Assembly (NCBI GenBank): GCA_017626145.1
Contig: JAGAJK010000074.1
Coordinates: forward strand, 37,086-101,085
Source of the DNA: Clostridia bacterium
Lineage (GTDB): Bacteria; Bacillota; Clostridia; RGIG6154
Length of the DNA stretch: 64,000 bases
Reading direction: 5' to 3'
The first letter of the stretch is position 1. Every line of letters begins with the position of its first letter. Below the pieces are notes generated by a model, which saw only the letters and a list, made by a program, of their open reading frames with translations, had not been told where the DNA came from and searched no databases. Of the stretch, positions 35,981 through 43,539 are shown piece after piece. The position numbers and the translations under genes are program-made.

Positions 35981-36021
35981 TAGTGGGTGAAGTTAAGCAT
36001 AAAATTCAAGGAGGTTCCAAT

Positions 36022-36279
36022 ATGAACAGAGAGGTTACTCCAGGTCCTATAACCAACGGAGGAAACTGCATTAAAGAGGCAGTTTGTATACACACAGACA
36101 AGGTTTATGATTCCTGCAGAGATAAAGAATGTCTTCAGGATTTAAGAGTGTATTTTACAGTTCCCGATCAGGCTATTATTGACAGTGCTACAAGCGTTAA
36201 AATTACAAATGCAGAGGTTTTATGGGTGTACACGGATGTGTACCTTTTTAATTCTGTTTCCATTGACAAACAAAGCTAA
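36022..36279 (+). CDS. 5' part of a split spore-coat-like gene (CotA-like), interrupted by element
   Basis: SD AAGGAGG (36008-36014) and ATG 36022 begin a protein MNREVTPGPITNGGNCIKEA that continues with VCIHTDKVYDSC, KECLQDLRVYFT and AEVLWVYTDV. The native part ends at codon 73 (36240). After that, 12 residues from the inserted element (YLFNSVSIDKQS) are read before a stop. Joined to 43551-44153 it gives a 273-residue protein. The Cys pairs and overall plan recall conserved clostridial coat-type proteins such as C. difficile CotA; that name is from memory and should be treated as tentative. Confidence 0.85.
   Translation: MNREVTPGPITNGGNCIKEAVCIHTDKVYDSCRDKECLQDLRVYFTVPDQAIIDSATSVKITNAEVLWVYTDVYLFNSVSIDKQS
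36230..36240 (+). repeat. attL of the intervening element
   Basis: ACACGGATGTG, matching attR (43540-43550) in 10 of 11 positions, with GATGTG identical. The target-gene reading frame continues from this core directly into the sequence to the right of attR. Confidence 0.8.
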
Positions 36280-36291
36280 AAGTGCTATAAT
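36263..36291 (+). promoter_or_regulatory. Consensus sigma-A promoter at the left end of the element
   Basis: TTGACA (36263-36268), a 17-bp spacer and TATAAT (36286-36291), only 23 bp inside the element and 40 bp before the CapD-like gene. The cargo therefore carries its own vegetative promoter. Confidence 0.85.
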
Positions 36292-36331
36292 TAATAGGAA
36301 TATATAAAGATATGCGATTAGAGGTTTTATT

Positions 36332-38218
36332 ATGAAGAACTTAAAGTTCAATAAGTATACGTTATTGTTTTCGCTTACGGATATTTTATCAATTTTCGTT
36401 GCTTTCTTAGCAGCCTTCCTGTTACTTAATCCTTTAGATGCACTGAATGAATCAGAGCTGTACAAGCTTTATCAATATTCATTGATTACTTCCCTGGTTA
36501 ATATTCTTTCTCTTATTTTTTCAGGTGCTTACAACAAGGTGTGGGCAAAAGCCACCATTGTAGATTATTTTCACACAGTATTTATGCTGTTCATAAACTT
36601 TATTCTCGCGTTGGTAATTGCTTTTGTTGCAAATACACATCATGTATCCATAAAGCTTTTTATTGTCGCAGGCTTCTTTTCGTTAGTGTTCATTTTTTGC
36701 GCACGTGCTTCAGTACGTTTTATAAAATACTATTACAATTACATAACACTTAAGTCAAAGCAGAATAAACAAAAAAGAATTCTTATAGTTGGTGCAGGTT
36801 CAGCAGCGAAGATGTTGCTTGAAGATATTATGGCAAGAAATGCACTCAATTACTGTATCGTAGGCTTTATTGACGATAATGTTTCTAAAACCGACAGCTC
36901 ACTTATGGGGTACAGAGTCCTCGGCACAAGAGAGGATATTCCTCAAATATGCCAAAAATACAGTGTAGATACCATTATCATCGCAGTTCCTTCAGCATCG
37001 AAAAAAAATATTTCTCAGATTCTTGAATACTGTTCAAAAACCGGATGCAATGTTAAGATGGTTCCGAATCTCGGTGAGCTTCTTAACGTTAATGCTACAG
37101 GAATTTTCAGTCAGACAAGAAACATTGAATTTGATGACCTTCTTTCAAGAGATCCGATTTCACTTAATAACGAAGAAATTTCAAATGTCATAAAAAACAA
37201 TGTAATTATGGTAACCGGCGGCGGTGGTTCAATAGGAAGTGAGCTTTGCAGACAAATTGCAAGATACTCCCCTTCAAAGCTGATTATAGTTGACGTTTAT
37301 GAAAACACAACTTACGATACTCAGCTTGAATTAAAACGCAGTTTTCCTGAGCTTGATCTTGAAGTTATTATTGCTTCTATTAAAGATGAAGACAGAATGG
37401 ATAATCTTTTTGACAAATACAGACCTTCTGTCGTTTATCACGCTGCAGCTCATAAGCACGTTCCTTTAATGGAGGATAGCCCCGGAGAGGCTATTGAAAA
37501 CAATATTTTCGGTACATACATCATTGCTAAGTGCGCTGACAAATACAATGTAGAAAGATTTGTTATGGTTTCTACCGATAAAGCTGTTAACCCCACAAAC
37601 GTTATGGGTGCTACGAAGCGTTTCTGTGAAATGATTGTTCAGTCGATGAACGAAAACAGCAAAACAAATTATGCTTGCGTCAGATTTGGCAACGTATTGG
37701 GTAGTCACGGTTCTGTTATACCTCTGTTCAAGAAACAGATTGAACACGGAGGGCCGGTAACTGTTACGCATAAAGATATCACAAGATTCTTTATGACTAT
37801 TCCGGAAGCATCCCAGCTTATTCTACAAGCCTCATCATATGCAAAAAACGGTGAAATCTTTGTTCTCGATATGGGCGAACCGGTAAAAATTTATGACCTT
37901 GCTGTAAAATACATAAAGCTTTCCGGCTACAGACCTGATATTGATATTGAAATTAAAATTGTTGGTCTCAGACCGGGTGAAAAACTTTACGAAGAGCTTC
38001 TTATGGACGAAGAAGGTTTGACCAACACATCAAATGAGAGTATTTTCATAGGCAGGTCTGTGTCTATTGGATTAGAAGAAGTTGAAGAACATCTCAAAAA
38101 GCTTGCTTCTGTTGTTAACTCAAAGAATAACGACGAAATCGTAGCTGCTTTACACGAAGCTGTTCCTACCTTCGTTTCTGCAGATGATTACAACAAAACT
38201 ACAGTTTTGTGCAAATAG
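36332..38218 (+). CDS. Membrane nucleoside-diphosphate-sugar 4,6-dehydratase (CapD/PglF-like)
   Basis: 628 residues. Four or five N-terminal TM helices (to about residue 135), a first Rossmann CoA-binding-like region (RILIVGAGSAAKMLLEDI), then the Polysacch_synt_2 domain with VTGGGGSIGSELCRQI and the active-site block STDKAVNPTNVMGATKR. It probably converts UDP-GlcNAc to a 4-keto-6-deoxy sugar, the first step to bacillosamine- or FucNAc-type sugars. It is full length and intact. It is the first cargo gene of the element, followed 27 bp later by the BY-kinase gene. Confidence 0.9.
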   Translation: MKNLKFNKYTLLFSLTDILSIFVAFLAAFLLLNPLDALNESELYKLYQYSLITSLVNILSLIFSGAYNKVWAKATIVDYFHTVFMLFINFILALVIAFVANTHHVSIKLFIVAGFFSLVFIFCARASVRFIKYYYNYITLKSKQNKQKRILIVGAGSAAKMLLEDIMARNALNYCIVGFIDDNVSKTDSSLMGYRVLGTREDIPQICQKYSVDTIIIAVPSASKKNISQILEYCSKTGCNVKMVPNLGELLNVNATGIFSQTRNIEFDDLLSRDPISLNNEEISNVIKNNVIMVTGGGGSIGSELCRQIARYSPSKLIIVDVYENTTYDTQLELKRSFPELDLEVIIASIKDEDRMDNLFDKYRPSVVYHAAAHKHVPLMEDSPGEAIENNIFGTYIIAKCADKYNVERFVMVSTDKAVNPTNVMGATKRFCEMIVQSMNENSKTNYACVRFGNVLGSHGSVIPLFKKQIEHGGPVTVTHKDITRFFMTIPEASQLILQASSYAKNGEIFVLDMGEPVKIYDLAVKYIKLSGYRPDIDIEIKIVGLRPGEKLYEELLMDEEGLTNTSNESIFIGRSVSIGLEEVEEHLKKLASVVNSKNNDEIVAALHEAVPTFVSADDYNKTTVLCK

Positions 38219-38245
38219 TTTTTATATTTTGAAAGGATGATATCA

Positions 38246-39196
38246 ATGAAATTATTCGACAAATTTAAAAATAAAAAACAAACAAAAACTACGTCAGTGC
38301 CGTTGGATTACAACATAATAACCGACCACTCACCTTTCTACATAAAAGAGGCATATAAATCACTCAGAACAAACATTATGTTTACACTTGAAAACGAAAC
38401 ATCAAAAGCAATAATTATTACAAGCTCTCTTTCAAGTGAAGGTAAATCTACAGTTTCTATCAATACTGCTATTACCTTTGCCCAGACAGGAAGTAAGGTT
38501 ATTCTTATCGACTGCGACTTACGTAAACCCAAAACTCATACTTATATGAATTTACCGAATAAAAGCGGTCTTTCAAATATACTTGGTGGCTTTGCAAAGC
38601 TTGATGATGTAGTTACTCCTACAAGCTACGGCTTTGACTGCATTACATCAGGTCATATTCCGCCCAATCCTTCAGAATTACTCTCATCAAACAAAATGGT
38701 GGATTTAATTGCACAGCTTCGTCAAAGATATGATTATATCTTCCTGGATACGCCTCCCGTTAACGTAGTAACGGATACATGTACAATTGGAAAATTAGTT
38801 GACGGTGCAATTTTCGTAGTTAAGTTTAACGTTACTACAAACGCAGACGTTGATACAGCAATATCTGCTCTTAATTTCTCTGAAACTAAAATACTCGGCT
38901 TCGTATTTAATTCTGCCCCTATCGCCAATGCTTTCGGTTATCAGAAACGTATCGGCTATAAAAAATATTATTCCTACAGAAAATATGGATACAGAAAAGG
39001 TAAATACGGTTACGGTAAAGGCTACGGTGGTTATGGTGGTTATGGTAGCTATGGTGGTTACGGTAATTATGGCGGTTACGGTAATTATGGCGGTTACGGC
39101 AATTACGGTTATGGCTACGGATATGGAAATACATCCACCTCGAACACTAAAAAGATTGAGGAACGCGAAATTCCCAAGAACATTGAAAAACAGTAG
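38246..39196 (+). CDS. Bacterial tyrosine kinase (CpsD/CapB type) with extreme Tyr/Gly tail
   Basis: A 316-residue BY-kinase. Walker A SSLSSEGKSTVSIN, Walker A' VILIDCDLRKPK and Walker B YIFLDTPPVN are intact. BY-kinases autophosphorylate a C-terminal Tyr cluster and so control Wzy-type glycan polymerisation with a Wzz/CpsC activator. Here the cluster is enlarged into about 45 residues of GYG, GGYG and GNYG units. I start at ATG 38246, since ATG 38237 abuts GAAAGG. The transmembrane activator would be the Wzz-like protein at 40008-40715, in the same element but on the other strand. Confidence 0.92.
   Translation: MKLFDKFKNKKQTKTTSVPLDYNIITDHSPFYIKEAYKSLRTNIMFTLENETSKAIIITSSLSSEGKSTVSINTAITFAQTGSKVILIDCDLRKPKTHTYMNLPNKSGLSNILGGFAKLDDVVTPTSYGFDCITSGHIPPNPSELLSSNKMVDLIAQLRQRYDYIFLDTPPVNVVTDTCTIGKLVDGAIFVVKFNVTTNADVDTAISALNFSETKILGFVFNSAPIANAFGYQKRIGYKKYYSYRKYGYRKGKYGYGKGYGGYGGYGSYGGYGNYGGYGNYGGYGNYGYGYGYGNTSTSNTKKIEEREIPKNIEKQ
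39001..39129 (+). repeat. Tandem GGYGNYG-type coding repeat
   Basis: Degenerate tandem units GGTTACGGTAATTATGGC and relatives encode (G)GYG(N/S)YG repeats at the end of the BY-kinase. Adjacent copies of about 18 bp are nearly identical between 39055 and 39105, which is prone to slippage in multiples of three. Confidence 0.85.
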
Positions 39197-39252
39197 TTTT
39201 TTTACTTTGCATTATCTTATAACGGAGTTTAATCAATCAGGAGAACTATGAT

Positions 39253-39975
39253 ATGAATAACGTATGTACATGTGATTTTCACACACATATACTCCCGTCT
39301 ATCGATGACGGTGCAAAAAGTACCGATATGTCAATATCTCTTATTAAGCTTGAGATAGAACAAGGAGTAAAGCAGCTTTGCTTTACTCCTCATTTTTCAT
39401 CAGAAGATTCAACAGAAGAATTTATAAACAAAAGAAACACCGCTTTAGAGCTTCTTAACAGCGAGATTGAACGACTTAATCTTAAATCTGTACCAAAGTT
39501 CTATACAGGTGCTGAAATTGCTCTTGACTACAAAACACCTGAAATTAATGGACTTGAAAAGCTTTGCATCGGTGAAACTGATTTATTGCTTTTAGAACCT
39601 CCATATTCATATTGGGGGGAATGGATTCCGGATGTTATTTACAGGATTTCCGCTAAGCTTTCCCTCACACCGGTAATAGCTCATGCAGACAGATATATAG
39701 ATAACAAGCAATCCCTGAAGATTTTAAATAATCTTGCTGATATGGATGTTTTAATGCAATTCAATTCATACAACCTCACAAACTCAAAAACCCGCTCTCT
39801 TATAAAAAAAATACTTAGCAGAGGTAAGGTTCCTTTTATAGGCAGCGATGCTCACAATCCTAAATTTCGTTCTGTAACAATGAATCACACACAATCTTTA
39901 AAATGCAGACTATTTCTTCCCGATGACCTGATAGAAAAAGTTAATTTGCAATCTGAAGATTTACTAAAAAAATGA
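39253..39975 (+). CDS. CpsB/CapC-type PHP tyrosine phosphatase
   Basis: A 240-residue PHP-family metallophosphatase that removes phosphate from the BY-kinase tail. The metal motifs are seen in DFHTHILPSIDDGAKS (about residues 8-23), FTPHFSSED, YTGAEIALD, PVIAHADRY and FIGSDAHNP. Length is typical of CpsB/YwqE. The gene follows the kinase by 56 bp and ends in a terminator shared with the convergent wzz-like gene. Confidence 0.93.
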   Translation: MNNVCTCDFHTHILPSIDDGAKSTDMSISLIKLEIEQGVKQLCFTPHFSSEDSTEEFINKRNTALELLNSEIERLNLKSVPKFYTGAEIALDYKTPEINGLEKLCIGETDLLLLEPPYSYWGEWIPDVIYRISAKLSLTPVIAHADRYIDNKQSLKILNNLADMDVLMQFNSYNLTNSKTRSLIKKILSRGKVPFIGSDAHNPKFRSVTMNHTQSLKCRLFLPDDLIEKVNLQSEDLLKK

Positions 39976-40001
39976 CGGTGTAAAATAAATTTTACACCGT
40001 C
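39974..40001. terminator. Bidirectional terminator between phosphatase and wzz-like genes
   Basis: Stem GACGGTGTAAAAT/ATTTTACACCGTC with T-rich flank TTTTATTT on the plus strand and TTTTTTTAG on the minus strand. It separates the two transcription units inside the element. Confidence 0.85.
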
Positions 40002-40007
40002 TTTTAT

Positions 40008-40715
40008 TTAATTTTTCTGTGATGCTTGCTCGATATCAAACATAGGCAATTCTGCAAGAACCGGATAATTGAATTTTTCTCTTAATGTAACAGATTCTTT
40101 TACTCTGTCATCAAGAAGTTCAATTATTATAACAAGTGCGGCACCAAGAATAAACCCAAGTAAAGAAAATATAGTTACATTTCGTCTTGTATTGGGTGCT
40201 GATGTAGCCGTAGGTATCTCAGGATGGTCTATAATTTTAACACTACCGCCGGATACCACTCTTGCAACCTCAGCCTGAGCATTATTTAAAACAGTTTCAA
40301 CAATTATAGCTGCGTGTTCAGGGTTAGGGTGTGTGCACTTTACTACAAGAACCTCAGTTTCATTTAATGATGATACACTCACCATTGAAGCAATTTCTTT
40401 AAATGTGTAATCAAGACCGGATTCTGCACTAACACTTTTAAAAAATGTATTACTCGTAAGAATCTCAACGTAATTTTTTACAAGTTCCTGTGCATAAAGC
40501 ATATCATTATAATCAGTTCTCAAAGCCAGTCCGCTATCGTAAGCAGAAATGTATAAAGAACCTTTTGCTGTATAAACAGGTGTTATCATGGTTTTGGTGT
40601 ACACAAATGAACCTACAAAAAATACAATTGTAAACAATGCTACAACCCACCAACGATGCAATACAGAAAAGACTAAATCAAAAACACTAACTTCTTCTTT
40701 GTTCAAAACACTCAC
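40008..40715 (-). CDS. Wzz/CpsC-like chain-length and kinase-activator protein
   Basis: A 235-residue protein with two TM helices (about residues 20-42 and 177-197) bracketing an extracellular domain with AKGSLYISAYDSGLAL and VLVVKCTHPNPEHAAIIVE. This is the Wzz/CpsC topology. CpsC-type proteins activate the BY-kinase and set glycan length. It is on the opposite strand from the kinase and is probably transcribed with the PqqD/peptide cluster or from its own promoter. No glycosyltransferase is present in the element, so it must act on glycans made elsewhere. Confidence 0.88.
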   Translation of the reverse strand: MSVLNKEEVSVFDLVFSVLHRWWVVALFTIVFFVGSFVYTKTMITPVYTAKGSLYISAYDSGLALRTDYNDMLYAQELVKNYVEILTSNTFFKSVSAESGLDYTFKEIASMVSVSSLNETEVLVVKCTHPNPEHAAIIVETVLNNAQAEVARVVSGGSVKIIDHPEIPTATSAPNTRRNVTIFSLLGFILGAALVIIIELLDDRVKESVTLREKFNYPVLAELPMFDIEQASQKN

Positions 40716-40779
40716 CTCTGATTTTCGATTGTATTACTTTGTGTATAAAACACTAAAACTCAAATATTTATTAAATAAT

Positions 40780-41643
40780 CTATAACCCCAACAGTTTCTT
40801 CACTTCATAAACCGTATCTTGTGTCAGGTTGCATTTCATGAGGTACACATCAGTTTTCTCAATTAACTTATTGACATCACCAAGTAAAACTTCCAGCATA
40901 TTTTCAAGCACAGGCTTATTTGTTTCATTATATACTCTGAAAAACGCATCAAGACCACTAAGCTTTTTAATTTCAATTTTGCTGTATTGTTCAAGACATA
41001 TTATTGCAGAAACTTTTGCTGATATATTGTTGTTTATAGAATTTTTCCCTGCCCACGGTGTACCATAAACATAAACAACATCATCCTCAATTTTCAACAC
41101 AGGATTGTCGTCATTTATAAATTTTACATCATCCGGAAACAATTGCTCCCACATATGAGACTGAGTGGATTTTCCTGTTTCAGAGGGTGCTGAAAATAAA
41201 ATTCCATTCTTCTTGTAAGAAATCGCTGATGCGTGGAACACCATCGAGTGATGCATCATCAACATATAATAAAAGGCTTGACCAATCAAGCCGAATAATT
41301 TCACATCGATAGATGGACCACCCAACGGGCAGCTATCTATAGCATAGATATCCGCCCGATTAAATTCTCCATTCCATCTTATCACTGCGAGATATAAATT
41401 ATAAGTTTTTGAAAAAGTGTAGGCATAAACCGATGAATCAGATTCATCAGCTTGCCAAGAAAATTTACCTGCTCCTGCAACAGCATTACTACCACTATTG
41501 AACTTAATCTTATCTTCCACAGAATATGTAATAACTAAATCTGCATCAGAAAAATCACTCTCGTAACCGTGCATCATTTTCGCTATGTAGTCGCTGTTTT
41601 CCCCTCGCAATTCGAGCTTATATCCGGCAATTGAATACTTCAC
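40780..41643 (-). CDS. HPr-kinase/PEPCK-like P-loop protein of a peptide-modification cluster
   Basis: A 287-residue protein. The central P-loop is FSAPSETGKSTQSHMW (about residue 153), followed by FINDDNPVLKIED, which resembles the HPr kinase HprK/P catalytic region; MVFHASAISYKKNGILF precedes it. Such proteins occur with PqqD-type proteins and short peptides, for example as HprK-like kinases in lasso-peptide clusters. It may phosphorylate the peptide encoded just upstream. I start at GTG 41643 with GGAGAG upstream. Lasso cyclase and B2 protease genes are absent. Confidence 0.78.
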   Translation of the reverse strand: MKYSIAGYKLELRGENSDYIAKMMHGYESDFSDADLVITYSVEDKIKFNSGSNAVAGAGKFSWQADESDSSVYAYTFSKTYNLYLAVIRWNGEFNRADIYAIDSCPLGGPSIDVKLFGLIGQAFYYMLMMHHSMVFHASAISYKKNGILFSAPSETGKSTQSHMWEQLFPDDVKFINDDNPVLKIEDDVVYVYGTPWAGKNSINNNISAKVSAIICLEQYSKIEIKKLSGLDAFFRVYNETNKPVLENMLEVLLGDVNKLIEKTDVYLMKCNLTQDTVYEVKKLLGL

Positions 41644-41660
41644 TGTTCTCTCCAAGAGTT

Positions 41661-41849
41661 TTATGCAGTCTGGTTACTTGTTCCGTATTCTTCAAGTTCA
41701 GCAACTTCACTGTTTGTAACCGTATCACGATCAAAGGTTGATGACGTTCCTGATCTTTTTTTGTAAATTGTCTTGGGTACCAATGCTGCGATATGCTCAT
41801 CTATCTGCAGTTCAACTACATTTAGCATAGGTCTTTCATAATTATTCAT
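41661..41849 (-). CDS. Short peptide, candidate RiPP precursor
   Basis: A 62-residue peptide starting at ATG 41849, 8 nt after GGAGGG. The N-terminal part ERPMLNVVELQIDEHIAALV looks like a leader: the (E/K)-R/K-P-x-L-x-V-VEL pattern recurs in small proteins beside PqqD genes. The C-terminal half is hydrophilic, rich in Ser, Thr, Glu and Asn (SGTSSTFDRD, TVTNSEVAELEEYGTSNQTA). There are no Cys residues. It lies between the PqqD gene and the HPr-kinase-like gene; the many Ser/Thr residues are candidate phosphate acceptors. Confidence 0.65.
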   Translation of the reverse strand: MNNYERPMLNVVELQIDEHIAALVPKTIYKKRSGTSSTFDRDTVTNSEVAELEEYGTSNQTA

Positions 41850-41942
41850 TAATCTTACCCTCCAAAAATTCAGATATACATTTACCACTATATTATATAT
41901 CAATATTTAAAAAAAGTCAAGCATTAAAAACAAAAAATAACA

Positions 41943-42218
41943 TTATTCAAGTAAGTTACGGCCATTTAATTGTAATATAAAATCAGCTATATCATTTTTT
42001 GCATCAGAAAGTGTAATATTATACTTTTCAGCAAAATTTTCAGTAAGAGTATCTGTTTCGATTCCCTGCTCCATTTGTTCCCACAGCCATGCACCTGTTT
42101 CGTTAAGTGTAAGCATAATTTTAAAATCGACTATATTTTTACCGCTGGGAACTACTATATAATCTCCCGCAATATTTTTTAATATAAATCCACTTTTAAT
42201 TTTTAGTTGCTTTGACAT
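41943..42218 (-). CDS. PqqD family peptide chaperone (RRE domain)
   Basis: 91 residues with the PqqD winged-helix plan: SGFILKNIAGDYIVVPSG, then MLTLNETGAWLWEQMEQG and FAEKYNITLSDAKNDIADFI. PqqD/RRE proteins bind leader peptides and deliver them to modifying enzymes. The next gene encodes the likely peptide and the third an HPr-kinase-like enzyme. I start at ATG 42218 after AGGAAGTG. A good promoter lies just upstream. Confidence 0.88.
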   Translation of the reverse strand: MSKQLKIKSGFILKNIAGDYIVVPSGKNIVDFKIMLTLNETGAWLWEQMEQGIETDTLTENFAEKYNITLSDAKNDIADFILQLNGRNLLE

Positions 42219-42240
42219 AATATCACTTCCTAACATCTAT

Positions 42241-42269
42241 ATTCTAACACATTTTTTAAAAATAATCAA
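42241..42269 (-). promoter_or_regulatory. Sigma-A-type promoter of the PqqD-peptide-kinase cluster
   Basis: Minus strand TTGATT (42264-42269), a 17-bp spacer and TAGAAT (42241-42246). It overlaps the 3' end of the recombinase gene. Confidence 0.65.
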
Positions 42270-43416
42270 TATTTCTCCACATAATTAACGTACTATTCTG
42301 ACTTATTACAATTTTCTCAATTAACGTCTGGGCAGCACATTGAAAAATTTCATCCGTATTTTTGATACCAAGCTTTTTTTTAATACCTGAAGATATTTCA
42401 TTTAAATTCACTTTTGTTTTACACATCGGACAAATCGCCTTTGAATTTTTTATCACACACTTTTTCCCACACACGCATTCAAATAATCCGCTAAACGGCA
42501 TTACTGTTCCATCTTTCCTACATCGGTTCTTTCTTCTGAGCTTATCCTGAACTATATTAAATATTCTTTTGTCAATTATAGCTTTATGTGTATTATACAC
42601 TCGTATCCACTCATTCTCCGGAAGAGAAATTCTTTTTTTACTTTTATAACTAAGCTTATTTTTTCTGTTCTGTACTAAGTCTCCTGTATATACCGGATTG
42701 GTCAGTATATCCTTTACCGTCCCACCTGTCCACTCACTTAACTCTATTCCTTTTCTGTAGTTAAGAGGTGAAGAAATATTGTTGTTATTCAATATTCCCG
42801 AAATCTGCTTTATACCCCTTCCAAAGCAATAAAACCAATATATCAATTCTACCGTTTCCCTGGTATTTTCATCTGTAACAAGATGATTTTTATTTTCCGG
42901 GTCCTTTTTATATCCGTATGGAGGAAATGCAAATAAACACTCTCCTTTTTTCATTTTATCCTTAAAAACTGCTCTTATATTTTCAGACAAATCCTCAAGA
43001 TACCATTCATTTATAAGTGAGTTTATCTGCCTCGTTTTCTTATTGCTTTTATCGTACGAATCGGTATTATCCACAAGAGAAATAAATCTTATACCAAGCT
43101 CCGGAAATTTATTATTTACATATTTTTCAATTATAGTCATATCTCTTGAAAAACGTGACATTGTTTTACATAAAACAATGTCAAAAAATTTATTTTCTGC
43201 ATCTTCAAGCATTTCATTAAACATCGGTCTGTCGTTTCTTATTCCTGAATAATCTTCGTCAATATATACCTTATAGATACTGTATCCCTTTTCGCAACAG
43301 TAGTTTTCAAGCATACTCCTTTGATTTAAGATGCTTTCACTTTCATCACCCGTTTCATCTTCCTTTGATATTCTGCAATACAGTGCCGCTTTTATGTTTA
43401 TTCGCTCCTTCCTCAT
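42256..43416 (-). CDS. Large serine recombinase of the intervening element
   Basis: 386 residues. The resolvase domain has the catalytic Ser in ALYCRISKEDE and the block SRFSRDMTIIEKYVNNKFPE; the Recombinase (PF07508-type) domain follows with FPPYGYKKDPENKN and YTGDLVQNRKNKL; a zinc ribbon CVCGKKC...CPMCKTK is near the C-terminus. It is shorter than most members (450-550), with a reduced coiled-coil tail. It is adjacent to attR, as expected for the excisionase/integrase of the element and similar in role to SpoIVCA for skin. The first ATG has no SD in front; an AAGGAG lies inside the reading frame (43405-43410), so the real start is uncertain. Confidence 0.93.
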   Translation of the reverse strand: MRKERINIKAALYCRISKEDETGDESESILNQRSMLENYCCEKGYSIYKVYIDEDYSGIRNDRPMFNEMLEDAENKFFDIVLCKTMSRFSRDMTIIEKYVNNKFPELGIRFISLVDNTDSYDKSNKKTRQINSLINEWYLEDLSENIRAVFKDKMKKGECLFAFPPYGYKKDPENKNHLVTDENTRETVELIYWFYCFGRGIKQISGILNNNNISSPLNYRKGIELSEWTGGTVKDILTNPVYTGDLVQNRKNKLSYKSKKRISLPENEWIRVYNTHKAIIDKRIFNIVQDKLRRKNRCRKDGTVMPFSGLFECVCGKKCVIKNSKAICPMCKTKVNLNEISSGIKKKLGIKNTDEIFQCAAQTLIEKIVISQNSTLIMWRNIDYF

Positions 43417-43486
43417 AATACTTGCGGATAAATTTTAAAAATTCTTTAGCTTTAAATTCATTAAAATTTTTATGTATAATCTTCAC
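43355..43486 (-). CDS. Possible 43-aa leader ORF overlapping the recombinase start
   Basis: GTG 43486 opens a frame reading KIIHKNFNEFKAKEFLKFIR and then KYYEEGANKHKSG, ending 62 bp inside the recombinase gene in another frame. Its composition (Lys/Phe/Glu, helical) is protein-like, with GGTGAT upstream. It could couple translation to the recombinase, or be chance. Confidence 0.3.
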   Translation of the reverse strand: MKIIHKNFNEFKAKEFLKFIRKYYEEGANKHKSGTVLQNIKGR

Positions 43487-43539
43487 ATTATCACCAATTA
43501 AATTATATTAATGTAAAATCAAAAAAGAACAACCACGGC

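Noticed and set aside
35983..36021. Upstream in-frame start for the split gene at 35983 (GTG)
   Set aside because: It lies upstream of the AAGGAGG that serves ATG 36022 and would begin almost at the predicted transcription start.
39001..39129. CRISPR-like or intergenic satellite repeat
   Set aside because: The repeat is inside the intact BY-kinase frame, has no spacers and codes Gly/Tyr units.
40780..42218. Complete lasso-peptide cluster
   Set aside because: Only PqqD-like, peptide and HPr-kinase-like genes are present; no asparagine-synthetase-like cyclase or transglutaminase-like protease is found in the window.
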